DNA from: Falsiphaeobacter marinintestinus
Lineage (GTDB): Bacteria > Pseudomonadota > Alphaproteobacteria > Rhodobacterales > Rhodobacteraceae
Direction of reading: 5' to 3'
Assembly (NCBI RefSeq): GCF_007923355.1
Contig: NZ_VOGO01000017.1
Span: 1-63,284 of the forward strand
Length of the DNA: 63,284 bases
Positions 9,535 through 19,962 of the stretch are shown here, piece by piece. The first letter of the stretch is position 1, and every line of letters starts with the position of its first letter. The notes below the pieces were generated by a model. The model did no database searches. It was given only the letters and a program-made list of their open reading frames with translations, and was not told the DNA's origin. The position numbers and the translations under genes were made by a program.

Positions 9535-9993
9535 ATGAGCGTTGCCCTTCAAACAATCTGGGAGTCCTTCTTAGGACCCCTGCTAAGTCGCCCCAAAAGA
9601 CTGCAGATGGCTGCCCTGTGCCATCGTGGCGAGGGGGACGGAAGGGAATACCTGCTTGTCACCAGTCGCGGCACCGCGCGGTGGATCATTCCCAAGGGGT
9701 GGCCAATCCGTGGGTTGAAGGCCAACGAAACGGCGTTGCGAGAAGCCTGGGAAGAGGCTGGCGTCAAAAAGGGCAAGGCGACACGTGATCCTGTCGGAAC
9801 CTATACCTATCAGAAACGACAGGATTCCGGGTGGGAATTTCCTGTCGAAACTCTGGTCTATTCGGTTGCCGTCAATGACCTGTCGGATGACTTTCCCGAA
9901 GCCCATGAACGCACCCGCAGATGGGTCAAGGCGGATACCGCTGCCGAGCTGGTCAATGAACCCGAACTGAAGTCTATTTTCCGCAGTCAGTAA
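9535..9993 (+). CDS. Nudix hydrolase, DIPP-like
   Basis: This 152-residue protein hydrolyses a nucleoside diphosphate linked to some group X. The Nudix box is seen as GWPIRGL followed by REAWEEAGV. The first conserved Glu of the standard box is Leu here, as in some relatives of diphosphoinositol-polyphosphate phosphohydrolases, which share the WIIPKGWP lead-in. ATG at 9535 has AAGTGGA six bases upstream; an ATG two codons earlier (9529) is possible. The substrate cannot be told from sequence. Confidence 0.85.
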   Translation: MSVALQTIWESFLGPLLSRPKRLQMAALCHRGEGDGREYLLVTSRGTARWIIPKGWPIRGLKANETALREAWEEAGVKKGKATRDPVGTYTYQKRQDSGWEFPVETLVYSVAVNDLSDDFPEAHERTRRWVKADTAAELVNEPELKSIFRSQ

Positions 9994-10078
9994 GTAAATT
10001 CTGTCGACCTGTATTGTATGGTTGATTTTATCGTCATGAGGGCTGTAGTCGTCTTCCCCGAATTGGGGGACGACACAT

Positions 10079-11563
10079 ATGACTGACCAAAAGGGCGATC
10101 CAAGCCATCTTGAAACGCTGGATCGCGATCTGGCACGGTATTCTACGCTTGAAATGGCGACCAGTTATGTGTCGAGACCGATGGTCGGTCCGGGCATTTC
10201 GCTTGTCTTTGTTGTGCTGGCCGGCCTGAGCGCAATGCTGTTTTTCGGACAGACCAGCAATTCCATGATCGTGGTCGTGGCGGCCTGTCTTGGCGCGTAC
10301 ATGGCGCTGAACATCGGCGCCAATGACGTGGCCAACAATATGGGCCCTGCGGTTGGAGCAAATGCACTGACCATGGGCGGGGCGATTGCCATTGCGGTGG
10401 TCTTTGAAAGCGCCGGGGCGCTGATCGCGGGCGGAGACGTGGTTTCGACCATCGCCAAGGGCATCATTGCGCCCGAAAGCATGGGCACCGCTTCGGTCTT
10501 TGTCTGGGCGATGATGGCAGCCCTTTTGTCTGCTGCGCTTTGGGTCAACCTTGCCACCTGGATCGGCGCGCCGGTTTCAACGACGCATTCGGTTGTTGGC
10601 GGTGTCATGGGGGCCGGTATCGCTGCGGCGGGGTTCGCGGCTGTCAGCTGGCCCACCATGGGCAAGATCGCGGCCAGCTGGGTGATTTCGCCCGTTCTGG
10701 GCGGGGCCATCGCTGCCGCCTTTTTGTGGCTGATCAAATCCCGGATCATCTATCGCGATGACAAGATTGCCGCTGCGCGCGTCTGGGTGCCCGTGCTGGT
10801 GGGCATCATGGCAGGCGCGTTCGCCTCATATCTGGCGTTGAAAGGCTTGAAAAAGATCATCAAGATCGACCTGCCGACAGCGTTGATGATCGGTGCCTTT
10901 ATCGGTGGGCTGGTCTGGCTTGTGATGATCCCGGCGATCCGCAAGCAATCGCAGGGGCTGGAAAACCGCAACAAGTCGCTGAAAATCCTGTTCGGTATTC
11001 CGCTGGTGGTTTCCGCCGCGTTGCTGAGCTTTGCGCATGGTGCCAATGACGTCGCCAATGCTGTTGGTCCGCTGGCCGCGATTGTTCAGGCGTCGCAATC
11101 GGGCAGCTTTACCGATGCTGTCAGCATCCCGTTCTGGGTTATGGTGATCGGCGCCTTCGGGATTTCGTTTGGCCTGTTCCTTTTCGGCCCCAAGCTGATC
11201 CGGATGGTTGGTGGCCAGATCACCAAGCTGAACCCGATGCGGGCCTATTGCGTGGCTTTGTCTGCGGCGATCACGGTGATCATCGCAAGCTGGCTTGGCC
11301 TGCCCGTCAGTTCGACCCACATCGCAGTTGGCGGTGTTTTCGGGGTCGGGTTCTTTCGCGAGTGGGACGCCGAGCGGCGGATCCGCCTGGCCCGTCTGGA
11401 GATGCCGGATCGCGCAATCTATGCCCCCGAAGAACGTCGGCGTCGCAAGCTGGTCCGGCGGTCGCATTTCATGACGATCATTGCCGCATGGATCATAACC
11501 GTCCCTGCTGCGGCGATCTTGTCCGGGGTGATCTTCTTCCTGATCAATTCGGCCATGGGCTAG
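10079..11563 (+). CDS. PiT-family inorganic phosphate transporter
   Basis: This 494-residue inner-membrane protein takes up phosphate, probably as a metal-phosphate complex with protons or sodium. It has the duplicated PiT signature GANDVANNMGPAVG (about residue 82) and GANDVANAVGPLAA (about 322). Each half also carries a PVSTTHSVVGG / PVSSTHIAVGG motif. About ten hydrophobic segments are separated by a basic loop. The N-terminal extension of about 35 residues before the first membrane segment and the short basic C-terminal loop (EERRRRKLVRR) are typical of longer bacterial members. It is monocistronic, followed by a hairpin terminator. Confidence 0.93.
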   Translation: MTDQKGDPSHLETLDRDLARYSTLEMATSYVSRPMVGPGISLVFVVLAGLSAMLFFGQTSNSMIVVVAACLGAYMALNIGANDVANNMGPAVGANALTMGGAIAIAVVFESAGALIAGGDVVSTIAKGIIAPESMGTASVFVWAMMAALLSAALWVNLATWIGAPVSTTHSVVGGVMGAGIAAAGFAAVSWPTMGKIAASWVISPVLGGAIAAAFLWLIKSRIIYRDDKIAAARVWVPVLVGIMAGAFASYLALKGLKKIIKIDLPTALMIGAFIGGLVWLVMIPAIRKQSQGLENRNKSLKILFGIPLVVSAALLSFAHGANDVANAVGPLAAIVQASQSGSFTDAVSIPFWVMVIGAFGISFGLFLFGPKLIRMVGGQITKLNPMRAYCVALSAAITVIIASWLGLPVSSTHIAVGGVFGVGFFREWDAERRIRLARLEMPDRAIYAPEERRRRKLVRRSHFMTIIAAWIITVPAAAILSGVIFFLINSAMG

Positions 11564-11580
11564 GCCATCGTCACGCAACA

Positions 11581-11617
11581 TGAATGCGCCCTCATCCGAT
11601 GGATAAGGGCGCATTCA
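11581..11617. terminator. Bidirectional terminator between pit and EF-hand gene
   Basis: Arms TGAATGCGCCCT and AGGGCGCATTCA form a perfect 12-base stem around a loop of about 13 bases. It sits between convergent genes (plus-strand transporter, minus-strand EF-hand gene), so it can serve both. Confidence 0.7.
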
Positions 11618-11646
11618 CAGGTCCGATGTATTTCGATCCTGAAAGG

Positions 11647-11988
11647 TTAGTCCAGCACACCGTTGCCGTCGGTATCCGCGCTTTGGAAATCGCGAACCAT
11701 CTGCGCTGAGTATTCAGACGACGAAATCATGCCGTTGCCGTTGGTGTCTGTGGCATCGAATGTCTCAGGATCAAGAAAGGTTTCGACCTCGGCAGGGTCA
11801 AGTTGACCATTGCCGTTCGTGTCCATCGGAGCGAAGAACACGCCCATCTGCTGGACGAACTCATCCTGGGTCACCTGAGAATTTGCGTCGACATCCAGAT
11901 GGATCAGTGCCGATCCCGGCATCGTATCTGACAAGGCCAGCGTTGCGGTGCAGGTCAACGCGGCGGCGCAGAGAAGGGTATGTTTCAT
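11647..11988 (-). CDS. Secreted or periplasmic EF-hand protein
   Basis: This 113-residue protein has a cleavable signal peptide (about residues 1-20, ending ALS/DT). Four EF-hand loops follow: a partial DVDANSQVTQDEF, then DTNGNGQLDPAEV, DTNGNGMISSSEY and a C-terminal DTDGNGVLD with no following helix. It probably binds calcium in the periplasm; its partner is unknown. A second, unrelated EF-hand protein is encoded at 29864. A glycine-zipper lipoprotein gene lies immediately upstream on the same strand. Confidence 0.75.
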   Translation of the reverse strand: MKHTLLCAAALTCTATLALSDTMPGSALIHLDVDANSQVTQDEFVQQMGVFFAPMDTNGNGQLDPAEVETFLDPETFDATDTNGNGMISSSEYSAQMVRDFQSADTDGNGVLD

Positions 11989-11993
11989 GGCGA

Positions 11994-12230
11994 CTACCTC
12001 ACACAGTTCATGGATGTGGCTGCGGTGACCGCACCAGTTCCGGCACCGGCGGCTGTCATGATCGTATTGCCCCGACCGCCGCCGAACTGATTTCCGATTG
12101 CAGCCCCGATAACCGCGCCTGCGAGCGTGCCGCCGACACAGGCGACTTCATGCTGCGCTTCGGGGGTCGCGGTGCAGGCACCGAAACCCAGAAGAAGGGG
12201 AAGAAGGCTTAACTTTGCCAGCTTGATCAT
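11994..12230 (-). CDS. Small glycine-zipper lipoprotein
   Basis: About 78 residues. The signal peptide has a lipobox-like FGAC, so it is probably a lipoprotein. A glycine-zipper segment follows (GGTLAGAVIGAAIGNQFGGG), as in the SlyB/OsmB-like 17-kDa outer-membrane lipoproteins. ATG at 12230 is preferred over one four codons earlier because GAGGT lies just upstream. The EF-hand gene starts five bases after its stop, so the two may be cotranscribed. Function unknown. Confidence 0.65.
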   Translation of the reverse strand: MIKLAKLSLLPLLLGFGACTATPEAQHEVACVGGTLAGAVIGAAIGNQFGGGRGNTIMTAAGAGTGAVTAATSMNCVR

Positions 12231-12341
12231 TGCAGACCTCATGTTTTTCTAACTGAAAGTTATGCGGATCAGCTGCCCGTCTGTCCAGATAGACAGCCAC
12301 GGGGAAAGCGGAAGTTGGCCGAGCGATTGCTGCGCGGTGCA

Positions 12342-15300
12342 TCACAGCTCTTCTACGGCCAGAACCCCATCCAGCGATTTGATGGCGCCCTTGATTTGCG
12401 GATTGATGGCGAAATCCTGGCCCAGATCCATCTCGACCTCGCCCGGGAGTTCGGGGTTCAACAGGCACAACTGTATCGGCCCCTTGCCTGCCCCGCGCAC
12501 CGCCGTTGCGGCGTCTTCCAGAACGCGGCCCACCAGATCGACGGTGTTCAGGTCGTCAAGGAAGATGCGCAGGCCGGTGGCACCAGCTTCGGCAACGGTC
12601 AGATCGACCGGCCCGACCGAACGGCCCAGCAGTTTCAGCTGATCGCTTTCCATCGCGGCCTCTGCCATGATGACGACCTTGGCCCCGGTTTCCAGAAAGT
12701 CGCGGCTTTTCTCAAGCGCTTCCGAGAACAGGGTGACTTCGAACGCGCCGGTCGTGTCCGACATCTGCACAAAGGCGAACCGGTTGCCACGGGCCGATTT
12801 ACGTTCCTGACGGCCTGCCACGACGCCGGCCAGTTTGGCCAGAAACGGTCCGCGCCGGGCTTTTTCAGTGACCTCGTCCAGTGTCAGCACGCCCTTGCGC
12901 TTGAGCGCTGTCATATAGTCATCCAGCGGATGCCCGGAGAGGTAAAAACCGATGGCGCGGAATTCTTCGGCCAGACGTTCGGCGGGCAGCCAGTCGGCAA
13001 CGGGCGAGAGGCGCGGTTCGGGCAGGTCTTCACCTGCGTCGCCGAACAGCGACACCTGCGCGCTGGCTTTTTGTTCGTGGATCGCCGAGGAATAATTGAC
13101 CAGCGGATCAAGGCTTTCGAACATGCGGCGGCGGTTGGGGTCAAGCTGATCGAACGCCCCGGCGCGGGCCAGCATTTCGAGAGGGCGTTTGCCGACGCGT
13201 TTCAGATCGACCCGGCGGGCCAGATCGAACACCGTGGCAAAGGGTTTGTCGACACCATCGATCTTGCGCCCTTCGGTGATCAACCGCATCGCTTCGACGC
13301 CAACGTTCTTGAGCGCGCCCAGCGCATAGACCAGCGCACCATCGACCACTTTGAAGGTCGCATCCGAGCGGTTCACGCAAGGTGGAACATAGGGCAGGCT
13401 GAGCCCTTTCCGGACCTCTTCGAAATAGGTGGCAAGCTTGTCAGTAAGGTGGATATCGCAGTTCATCACACCGGCCATGAATTCGACCGGGTGGTTCGCT
13501 TTCAGCCAGGCGGTCTGATAGCTGACCACGGCATAGGCGGCGGCGTGGGATTTGTTGAAGCCGTAGTTGGCGAATTTTTCCAGAAGATCGAAAACCTCGG
13601 TCGCCTTTTTCTTGTCGACGCCGTTTTCCTTGGCGCCTTTTTCGAACTTCGGGCGTTCGGCGTCCATCGCCTCTTTGATCTTTTTACCCATGGCGCGGCG
13701 CAACAGGTCGGCGCCGCCAAGCGAATAGCCCGCCATGACCTGCGCGATCTGCATCACCTGTTCCTGATAGACGATGATGCCCTGGGTTTCGGCCAGAATA
13801 TGGTCGATGGACGGGTGAACGGATGTGATTTCCTTGAGGCCGTTCTTGACCTCGCAATAGGTCGGGATGTTCTCCATCGGGCCCGGACGATAAAGCGCCA
13901 CTAGGGCCACGATGTCTTCGATACAGGTGGGTTTCATGCGCTTGAGCGCATCCATCATGCCCGAACTTTCCACCTGGAACACGGCGACAGTCTTGGCTGC
14001 GGCGTAGAGCTTGTATGACTTTTCATCATCCAGCGGGATCGCGTTGATCTGGTTGGTCGCGCCTTCGGCGGGTTCGTACAACTGTGTGCCATCGGCCGCG
14101 ATATGCAGATCGCGCCCGGATTTGAAAATCTGATCCATGGCGTTCTGGATCACGGTCAGGGTCTTCAGGCCAAGGAAGTCGAACTTGACCAGCCCAGCCT
14201 GTTCCACCCACTTCATGTTGAACTGGGTCGCGGGCATATCGGATCGCGGATCCTGATAGAGCGGCACAAGCGCGTCCAGCGGCCGGTCCCCGATGACCAC
14301 ACCGGCGGCGTGGGTCGAAGCGTTTCTGAGCAGCCCTTCGACCTGCTGGCCATAGGTCAGCAGGCGTTCCACCACCTCTTCTTCGCGGGCGGCGTCGCGC
14401 AGGCGCGGTTCGTCTTTCAGCGCCTTTTCGATCGAGACCGGTTTGACGCCTTCCACCGGGATCATCTTGGACAAACGATCCACCTGGCCATAGGGCATTT
14501 GCAGCACCCGGCCCACATCGCGCACCGCGGCCTTGGACAGAAGCGCACCAAAGGTAATGATCTGCCCGACCTTGTCGGTCCCGTATTTGTCTTGCACATA
14601 TCGGATCACCTCTTCGCGGCGATCCATGCAAAAGTCGATGTCAAAGTCAGGCATCGAGACCCGTTCGGGGTTCAGGAACCGTTCGAACAGCAGCGAATAG
14701 CGCAGCGGGTCAAGGTCGGTGATCAAAAGCGCATAGGCCACAAGGCTGCCCGCGCCCGAGCCCCGCCCGGGGCCAACCGGGATTTCGTGATCCTTGGCCC
14801 ATTTGATAAAATCGGCAACGATCAGGAAGTAACCGGGGAAGCCCATCCCTTCGATAATGCCCAGTTCGAAATCCAACCGCTCCTGATATTCTTCCACCGG
14901 TACGGCGTGCGGAATCATCGACAGACGATATTCCAGCCCCTCTTGCGCCTGCCGACGCAGTTCAGCGACCTCGTCATCGGCGAATTTCGGCAGGATCGGG
15001 TCGCGCCGATACGTCATGAAGGCGCAGCGTTTGGCGATTTCAACCGTGTTTTCAATCGCCTCGGGCAAGTCGGCGAACAGCGTGACCATTTCCTGCTGGG
15101 ATTTGAAATAATGCTGCGCGGTCAGGCGGCGGCGGTCTTCCTGTTGATCGACATAGGCCCCGTCAGCGATGCAGATCAGCGCATCATGCGCCTCGTACAT
15201 CTCGGTTTTGGGGAAATAGACATCGTTGGTGGCCACCAGCGGCAGGTTCATGTCATAGGCGATTTCGACATGGCCGCGTTCGGTCAGACGCTCGGCCTCG

Positions 15301-15866
15301 GGCTGGCCGTCTTCGCCCGGATGGCGCTGCAGTTCGATATAGAGACGGTCGGGAAACGCGGTTGCGAGGCGTCGCACCAGTGTTTCAGCGTCGTCCCGCT
15401 TGCCCGATTGCAGGTGGCGCCCCACGGGGCCGTCCGGCCCGCCGGTCAGGCAAATCAGGCCATCGGCGTGTTGCTCCAACTCGGGCAGCGTGACATGGGG
15501 TGGCTTGCCGTCCTTGCGCAGATAGAGGCACGAGTTCAGCTTCATCAGGTTTTCATACCCGGCCTCGGTCTGCGCCAGCAGCACCAGACCCGCAATCGGC
15601 GGCACATAGGTCCGGCCCGGCGCGGCGACGGTCTCTTCCTCGAACATCAGATCGACCTGACAGCCGACGATGGGCTGGATGCCTGCATCGCTGGCCGTGA
15701 CACTGAATTCCAGCGCCGCGAACATGTTGTTGGTATCCGTGATGGCGACGGCGGGCATATCCGCATTGGCGCACAGACCGGGCAGCTTCTTGAGGCGCAT
15801 GGCACCTTCCAGAAGCGAATACTCGGTGTGGACGCGAAGGTGGATGAATCGGGGGTCACTGCTCAT
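12342..15866 (-). CDS. dnaE: DNA polymerase III alpha subunit
   Basis: This 1174-residue replicative polymerase has the order PHP domain ([14 protein letters not shown] at the N terminus), palm with [16 protein letters not shown] and the catalytic [12 protein letters not shown] (about residue 410), fingers, helix-hairpin-helix, and a C-terminal OB-fold (about 990-1080). It is the standard DnaE, not the shorter ImuC/DnaE2. Long open frames on the opposite strand are codon-bias shadows. The gene is isolated; it is followed by about 110 bases before the small lipoprotein gene. Confidence 0.96.
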   Translation of the reverse strand: MSSDPRFIHLRVHTEYSLLEGAMRLKKLPGLCANADMPAVAITDTNNMFAALEFSVTASDAGIQPIVGCQVDLMFEEETVAAPGRTYVPPIAGLVLLAQTEAGYENLMKLNSCLYLRKDGKPPHVTLPELEQHADGLICLTGGPDGPVGRHLQSGKRDDAETLVRRLATAFPDRLYIELQRHPGEDGQPEAERLTERGHVEIAYDMNLPLVATNDVYFPKTEMYEAHDALICIADGAYVDQQEDRRRLTAQHYFKSQQEMVTLFADLPEAIENTVEIAKRCAFMTYRRDPILPKFADDEVAELRRQAQEGLEYRLSMIPHAVPVEEYQERLDFELGIIEGMGFPGYFLIVADFIKWAKDHEIPVGPGRGSGAGSLVAYALLITDLDPLRYSLLFERFLNPERVSMPDFDIDFCMDRREEVIRYVQDKYGTDKVGQIITFGALLSKAAVRDVGRVLQMPYGQVDRLSKMIPVEGVKPVSIEKALKDEPRLRDAAREEEVVERLLTYGQQVEGLLRNASTHAAGVVIGDRPLDALVPLYQDPRSDMPATQFNMKWVEQAGLVKFDFLGLKTLTVIQNAMDQIFKSGRDLHIAADGTQLYEPAEGATNQINAIPLDDEKSYKLYAAAKTVAVFQVESSGMMDALKRMKPTCIEDIVALVALYRPGPMENIPTYCEVKNGLKEITSVHPSIDHILAETQGIIVYQEQVMQIAQVMAGYSLGGADLLRRAMGKKIKEAMDAERPKFEKGAKENGVDKKKATEVFDLLEKFANYGFNKSHAAAYAVVSYQTAWLKANHPVEFMAGVMNCDIHLTDKLATYFEEVRKGLSLPYVPPCVNRSDATFKVVDGALVYALGALKNVGVEAMRLITEGRKIDGVDKPFATVFDLARRVDLKRVGKRPLEMLARAGAFDQLDPNRRRMFESLDPLVNYSSAIHEQKASAQVSLFGDAGEDLPEPRLSPVADWLPAERLAEEFRAIGFYLSGHPLDDYMTALKRKGVLTLDEVTEKARRGPFLAKLAGVVAGRQERKSARGNRFAFVQMSDTTGAFEVTLFSEALEKSRDFLETGAKVVIMAEAAMESDQLKLLGRSVGPVDLTVAEAGATGLRIFLDDLNTVDLVGRVLEDAATAVRGAGKGPIQLCLLNPELPGEVEMDLGQDFAINPQIKGAIKSLDGVLAVEEL

Positions 15867-16246
15867 CCCGGCACCCTATCCTGCGGCCGGGGGCCTTCGC
15901 AATCGGGGCCAGACCCGGCACGACAAATTCAGCGGATCCACGTTTCACCTGATCGTTTGCACAGAAACTGGTCACGATTGTTCGTAAAAACCGAAAGGAC
16001 CTTCTGTGGACTGAATCGGGCAAAATGGACTTACCATATTGTTAATACACGTTTTTTAAGGTCACCGAGACGGATGACCCAAAACGGAACGCCCAAAAAC
16101 ACCGCACTCGTCGTGTAGTTTCGCTTGCCACAGGCAAGCCGGTCTTTCTAACCTCTGGGGCGGAATGACGGCCTGCTCCTCTTTCTACGTCGCATCGAAG
16201 GGGGACATCAAAGGGCACAACGGGGTAACGCGACGGGTTTCAAAAT
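15867..16246. other. Divergent intergenic region dnaE / xdhA
   Basis: This 380-base gap should carry promoters for dnaE (leftward) and the purine operon (rightward). An AT-rich patch around 16027-16060 (ATTGTTAATACACGTTTTTTAA) is the likeliest promoter area. A 7-base stem with a 3-base loop (GCTTGCC-ACA-GGCAAGC, 16123-16139) lies 100 bases before xdhA. No gene was recognised. Confidence 0.4.
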
Positions 16247-17620
16247 ATGGACATCACGTTTCTTCTGAATGGAGAGACCGTGGACCTGACGGGGGTCGCA
16301 CCGACGGTGACCCTGCTGGACTGGCTGCGCGAAGACCGTGGGCTGACCGGAACCAAGGAAGGGTGCAACGAAGGCGATTGCGGTGCCTGTACGGTCATGG
16401 TGACGGATCAGGGCGGGCCAAAGGCGTTGAACGCCTGCATCCTGTTCCTGCCACAACTGCACGGCAAGGCGATCCGCACGGTCGAAGGTGTCAGTGGGCC
16501 AGAGGGAGATCTTCACCCGGTCCAACAGGCGATGATTGATCATCACGGGTCGCAATGCGGGTTCTGCACGCCGGGGTTCATCATGTCGATGGCCGTGGGG
16601 CACCAGACCGGTGCGACCGATCATGACACCCAACTGGCCGGGAACCTGTGCCGCTGCACGGGATATGCGCCGATCATCCGGGCCGCGAAGGCTGCGGCGG
16701 ATGTTCCGGCACCCGATTGGCTGAGGGACGCCCCGGAGGCGCGAGCCGACGCGAGTGCGGAGGCGGGCCGGGCTTTGCCCGGCTCCTCCGACGCGCTCGC
16801 CCGTGCCTATGAACAGCATCCCAATGCGACGCTGGTGGCGGGGGCGACGGATGTGGGGCTCTGGGTTACCAAACAACTGCGCGATCTGGATCCGGTGATC
16901 TTCCTCAACCGCTGCGATGATCTGAAAGGTGTCGAGATCGACGCAGACTGCGTGAGGATCGGGGCCATGACCGACATGGAAGATCTGCGCGCCGTGATGG
17001 CGGATCTGCATCCGTCTTACGGCGAAATGATCCGCCGCTATGCCAGCGTGCAGGTGCGCAATGCCGCAACCATTGGCGGCAATATCGCCAATGGATCGCC
17101 CATCGGAGACAACCCGCCCGCCCTGATCGCCCTTGGTGCCAGCCTGCATTTGCGCAAGGGCGACACGCGGCGCGAAATGCCGTTGGAGGCGTTCTTTCTG
17201 GACTATGGCAAACAGGACCGCCTGCCCGGCGAATTTGTCGAGGCCATCAGTTTTCCGCGCCAGCCCGACCGGCTGAAATGTTACAAGCTGTCCAAACGGT
17301 TCGATCAGGACATCTCGGCCGTGTGTGGATGTTTCAACATCACCGTGACCGATGGCACCGTGGCTGAGGCGCGGGTCGCCTTTGGCGGCATGGCCGGCAT
17401 CCCGAAACGCGCGCGCCACGTCGAGGTCGCCTTGGAAGGACAACCATGGGAGGCCGCGACAATCACCATGGCGCAGGCCGGGTTTGAACAGGATTTCACC
17501 CCCCTTGGCGACATGCGCGCCTCGGCCGCCTACCGGTTGGAGACAGCAAAGGCGATGCTGGAGCGTTACTTTGCCGAAGACATCGGCGGCGCACAATCTG
17601 TGCTGGAGATAGCCCCATGA
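16247..17620 (+). CDS. xdhA: Xanthine dehydrogenase small subunit (2Fe-2S/FAD)
   Basis: This subunit passes electrons from the molybdenum centre to NAD+ during oxidation of hypoxanthine and xanthine. The first 2Fe-2S domain has [11 protein letters not shown] (about residue 42) and the second has CGFCTPGF and CRCTGY (about 103-140). The FAD-binding domain follows from about residue 185 ([33 protein letters not shown]). The linker between them is encoded by a palindromic sequence (16758-16790). The gene overlaps xdhB by four bases and heads the operon. Confidence 0.94.
   Translation: MDITFLLNGETVDLTGVAPTVTLLDWLREDRGLTGTKEGCNEGDCGACTVMVTDQGGPKALNACILFLPQLHGKAIRTVEGVSGPEGDLHPVQQAMIDHHGSQCGFCTPGFIMSMAVGHQTGATDHDTQLAGNLCRCTGYAPIIRAAKAAADVPAPDWLRDAPEARADASAEAGRALPGSSDALARAYEQHPNATLVAGATDVGLWVTKQLRDLDPVIFLNRCDDLKGVEIDADCVRIGAMTDMEDLRAVMADLHPSYGEMIRRYASVQVRNAATIGGNIANGSPIGDNPPALIALGASLHLRKGDTRREMPLEAFFLDYGKQDRLPGEFVEAISFPRQPDRLKCYKLSKRFDQDISAVCGCFNITVTDGTVAEARVAFGGMAGIPKRARHVEVALEGQPWEAATITMAQAGFEQDFTPLGDMRASAAYRLETAKAMLERYFAEDIGGAQSVLEIAP
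16758..16790. repeat. REP-like palindrome inside xdhA
   Basis: Nested perfect arms CGGAGG/CCTCCG (outer) and GCCGGGC/GCCCGGC (inner), with a TTT loop. They lie in frame within the low-complexity linker between the iron-sulphur and FAD domains (residues about 170-182). The form resembles the extragenic palindromes common between Rhodobacteraceae genes, here read as protein. Confidence 0.45.
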
Positions 17621-19962
17621 GCGTCACCATCCCCCTGCCCCATGACGCCGCGCGCATGCATGTCACCGGGACTGCGCGCTATGTTGACGATATTCCGACA
17701 CCTGCGGGGAGTTTGCATCTGGCGTTCGGGTTAAGCCCGATCGCACGAGGGCGGATTACGGGTCTTGATCTGGACGCGGTGCGCGCAGCCCCCGGGGTTG
17801 TCGCGGTGATGACCGCCAAGGATCTGCCCTTTGCCAACGATGTCTCCCCTTCTGCGCACGACGAACCGCTGTTGGCCGAGGACGAGGTGTTTTATGCCGG
17901 TCAGCCGGTGTTTCTGGTGGTCGCCACATCGCATCTGGCCGCGCGCAAGGCCGCGCGGTTGGGAGATATGCGCTTTGAAGACCTTCCCGCGATCCTGACA
18001 ATCGAACAGGCGCTGGCCGCCGACAGCCGGTTCGAGGACGGGCCGCGCGTCTATGGCCGTGGCGATGTCGGCCCGGCAATTGCAGCGGCCCCCCGGCAGG
18101 TTGAAGGTGAGTTCGAGCTGGGCGGACAGGAGCACTTTTACCTTGAGGGTCAGGTGGCCCTAGCGCTGCCGCAGGAAGGTGGCGATATGGTCGTGCATTC
18201 CTCGACCCAGCATCCGACCGAGATTCAGCACAAGGTGGCCGAGGCGCTGGGTGTGCCGATGCACGGTGTGCGGGTTGAAATCCGGCGCATGGGCGGCGGG
18301 TTTGGTGGCAAGGAAAGCCAGGGCAATGCGCTGGCGGTGGCCTGTGCGGTGGCAGCGCGGGCGACGGGCCGGACCTGCAAGATGCGCTATGACCGCGACG
18401 ATGACATGACTATCACCGGCAAACGGCACGCGTTTCGCATCGCGTATCGCGCCGGGTTCGAGGACGACGGGCGGCTGATCGGGGTCGATTTCACGCATTA
18501 CGCCATCTGCGGCTGGGCGATGGATTTGTCGCTGCCGGTGGCGGATCGCGCGATGCTGCATGCCGATAACGCCTATTACCTGCCAACAGTGCGGATCGAG
18601 AGCCATCGGCTGAAGACCAATACCCAAAGCGCCACCGCCTATCGCGGGTTTGGCGGGCCGCAAGGCATGGTCGGGATCGAACGGGTGATGGACCATATCG
18701 CGCATGATCTGGGGCTGGACCCAGTTTTAGTGCGACAGCGGAATTATTATGCGGCTCCCGTCGGGGGGGGCGCTGCCCCCCGGCCTTCGGCCTCCCCCCG
18801 GGGTATTTCGAACAAGAAAGAAGCAGGGCGCGTGACGCCTTACGGGATGGAGGTCGAGGATTTCGAGCTGCAAGGGATGACCAACGCTTTGATGGAGTCT
18901 TCGGGCTATGCGGCACGGCGCGCGGCCATTGCGGCGTGGAATGCCGACAATGCGGTGATCAAGAAGGGAATCGCATTTTCGCCGGTGAAGTTCGGGATTT
19001 CCTTTACCCTGACCCATCTAAATCAGGCGGGCGCCCTGGTGCATGTGTATCAGGATGGGTCGGTTCATTTGAACCACGGTGGCACCGAGATGGGGCAAGG
19101 CTTGTTCCAGAAGGTGGCGCAGGTGGCGGCAGATCGGTTCGGGATTGGATTGGAGGCGGTGAAGATCACCGCCACGGACACAGGCAAGGTGCCCAATACC
19201 TCGGCCACGGCGGCGTCGTCCGGGTCGGATCTGAACGGGATGGCGGTGAAGGCCGCGTGCGATACAATCCGCGACCGCATGGCGGCGTTTCTGGCCGAGC
19301 GGGCGCAGGCGGATGTGAGCGATGTGCGCTTTGCAGATGGTCGCGTATTTGTCGGGGCGGATGAGATGAGCTTTGCCGAGGCGGCAGCGGCGGCCTATCA
19401 GGGCCGGATCAGCCTGTCGGCCACCGGGTTCTATAAAACACCCAAGGTGGCATGGGACCGGATCAAGGGTGAGGGTCGGCCGTTTTTCTATTTCGCCTAT
19501 GGCTGCGCGGTGACCGAGGTGGCCATTGATACGCGCACCGGGGAAAACCGGATTCTGCGGGCCGATCTGTTGCATGATGCAGGCGCGTCATTGAACCCGG
19601 CTTTGGACATCGGACAGGTTGAAGGCGCTTATGTTCAGGGGGCCGGGTGGCTGACGACCGAAGAGCTGGTCTGGGACGACGCGGGACGGCTGCGCACCCA
19701 TGCGCCGTCGACCTATAAGATCCCCGCCTGTTCGGATCGCCCCGACGTGTTCAACGTGGGTTTGTGGGGCGCTGTTAACCGGGAAGATACGATTTACCGG
19801 TCAAAAGCCGTGGGAGAGCCGCCGTTCATGCTGGGGATCTCGGCGTGGTTGGCGTTGAGCGATGCCGTGGCAGCCTGTGGCACGGCGTACCCGGCCATGG
19901 ATGCGCCCGCGACAGCGGAAGAAGTCTGGCGCGCGGTTCGGAGGGTTCGGGATGGGGTTTGA
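17617..19962 (+). CDS. xdhB: Xanthine dehydrogenase large (molybdopterin) subunit
   Basis: This 781-residue subunit holds the molybdenum cofactor and the purine site. Family motifs are clear: [15 protein letters not shown] (about residue 169), [13 protein letters not shown] (about 225), [11 protein letters not shown] (about 343) and the cofactor-contacting [10 protein letters not shown] (about 487). After RQRNYY (about 378) there is an insertion of about 24 residues encoded by a REP-like palindrome. The family sequence resumes with [12 protein letters not shown]. The gene overlaps xdhA (ATGA) and xdhC. Despite the insertion the frame is intact, so the enzyme is presumably active. Confidence 0.94.
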   Translation: MSVTIPLPHDAARMHVTGTARYVDDIPTPAGSLHLAFGLSPIARGRITGLDLDAVRAAPGVVAVMTAKDLPFANDVSPSAHDEPLLAEDEVFYAGQPVFLVVATSHLAARKAARLGDMRFEDLPAILTIEQALAADSRFEDGPRVYGRGDVGPAIAAAPRQVEGEFELGGQEHFYLEGQVALALPQEGGDMVVHSSTQHPTEIQHKVAEALGVPMHGVRVEIRRMGGGFGGKESQGNALAVACAVAARATGRTCKMRYDRDDDMTITGKRHAFRIAYRAGFEDDGRLIGVDFTHYAICGWAMDLSLPVADRAMLHADNAYYLPTVRIESHRLKTNTQSATAYRGFGGPQGMVGIERVMDHIAHDLGLDPVLVRQRNYYAAPVGGGAAPRPSASPRGISNKKEAGRVTPYGMEVEDFELQGMTNALMESSGYAARRAAIAAWNADNAVIKKGIAFSPVKFGISFTLTHLNQAGALVHVYQDGSVHLNHGGTEMGQGLFQKVAQVAADRFGIGLEAVKITATDTGKVPNTSATAASSGSDLNGMAVKAACDTIRDRMAAFLAERAQADVSDVRFADGRVFVGADEMSFAEAAAAAYQGRISLSATGFYKTPKVAWDRIKGEGRPFFYFAYGCAVTEVAIDTRTGENRILRADLLHDAGASLNPALDIGQVEGAYVQGAGWLTTEELVWDDAGRLRTHAPSTYKIPACSDRPDVFNVGLWGAVNREDTIYRSKAVGEPPFMLGISAWLALSDAVAACGTAYPAMDAPATAEEVWRAVRRVRDGV
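18751..18822. repeat. REP-like palindromic element inserted in frame in xdhB
   Basis: It holds two hairpins: GGGGGGC-GCT-GCCCCCC (18765-18781) and GGCC-TTC-GGCC (18782-18792). These are followed by CCCCGGGGTATTTCGAACAAG and a purine-rich tail. The structure matches the gene-end repeats frequent in Rhodobacteraceae, and a diverged copy of the tail lies at 22407-22443. It adds about 24 codons (AAPVGGG to SNKKE) between conserved xdhB segments. Confidence 0.6.

Noticed and set aside
12315-16118. Two long plus-strand frames (529 and 671 codons) opposite dnaE
   Set aside because: They are antisense to a clear DNA polymerase III alpha gene, have no ribosome-binding sites or family motifs, and reflect GC-rich third-codon bias.
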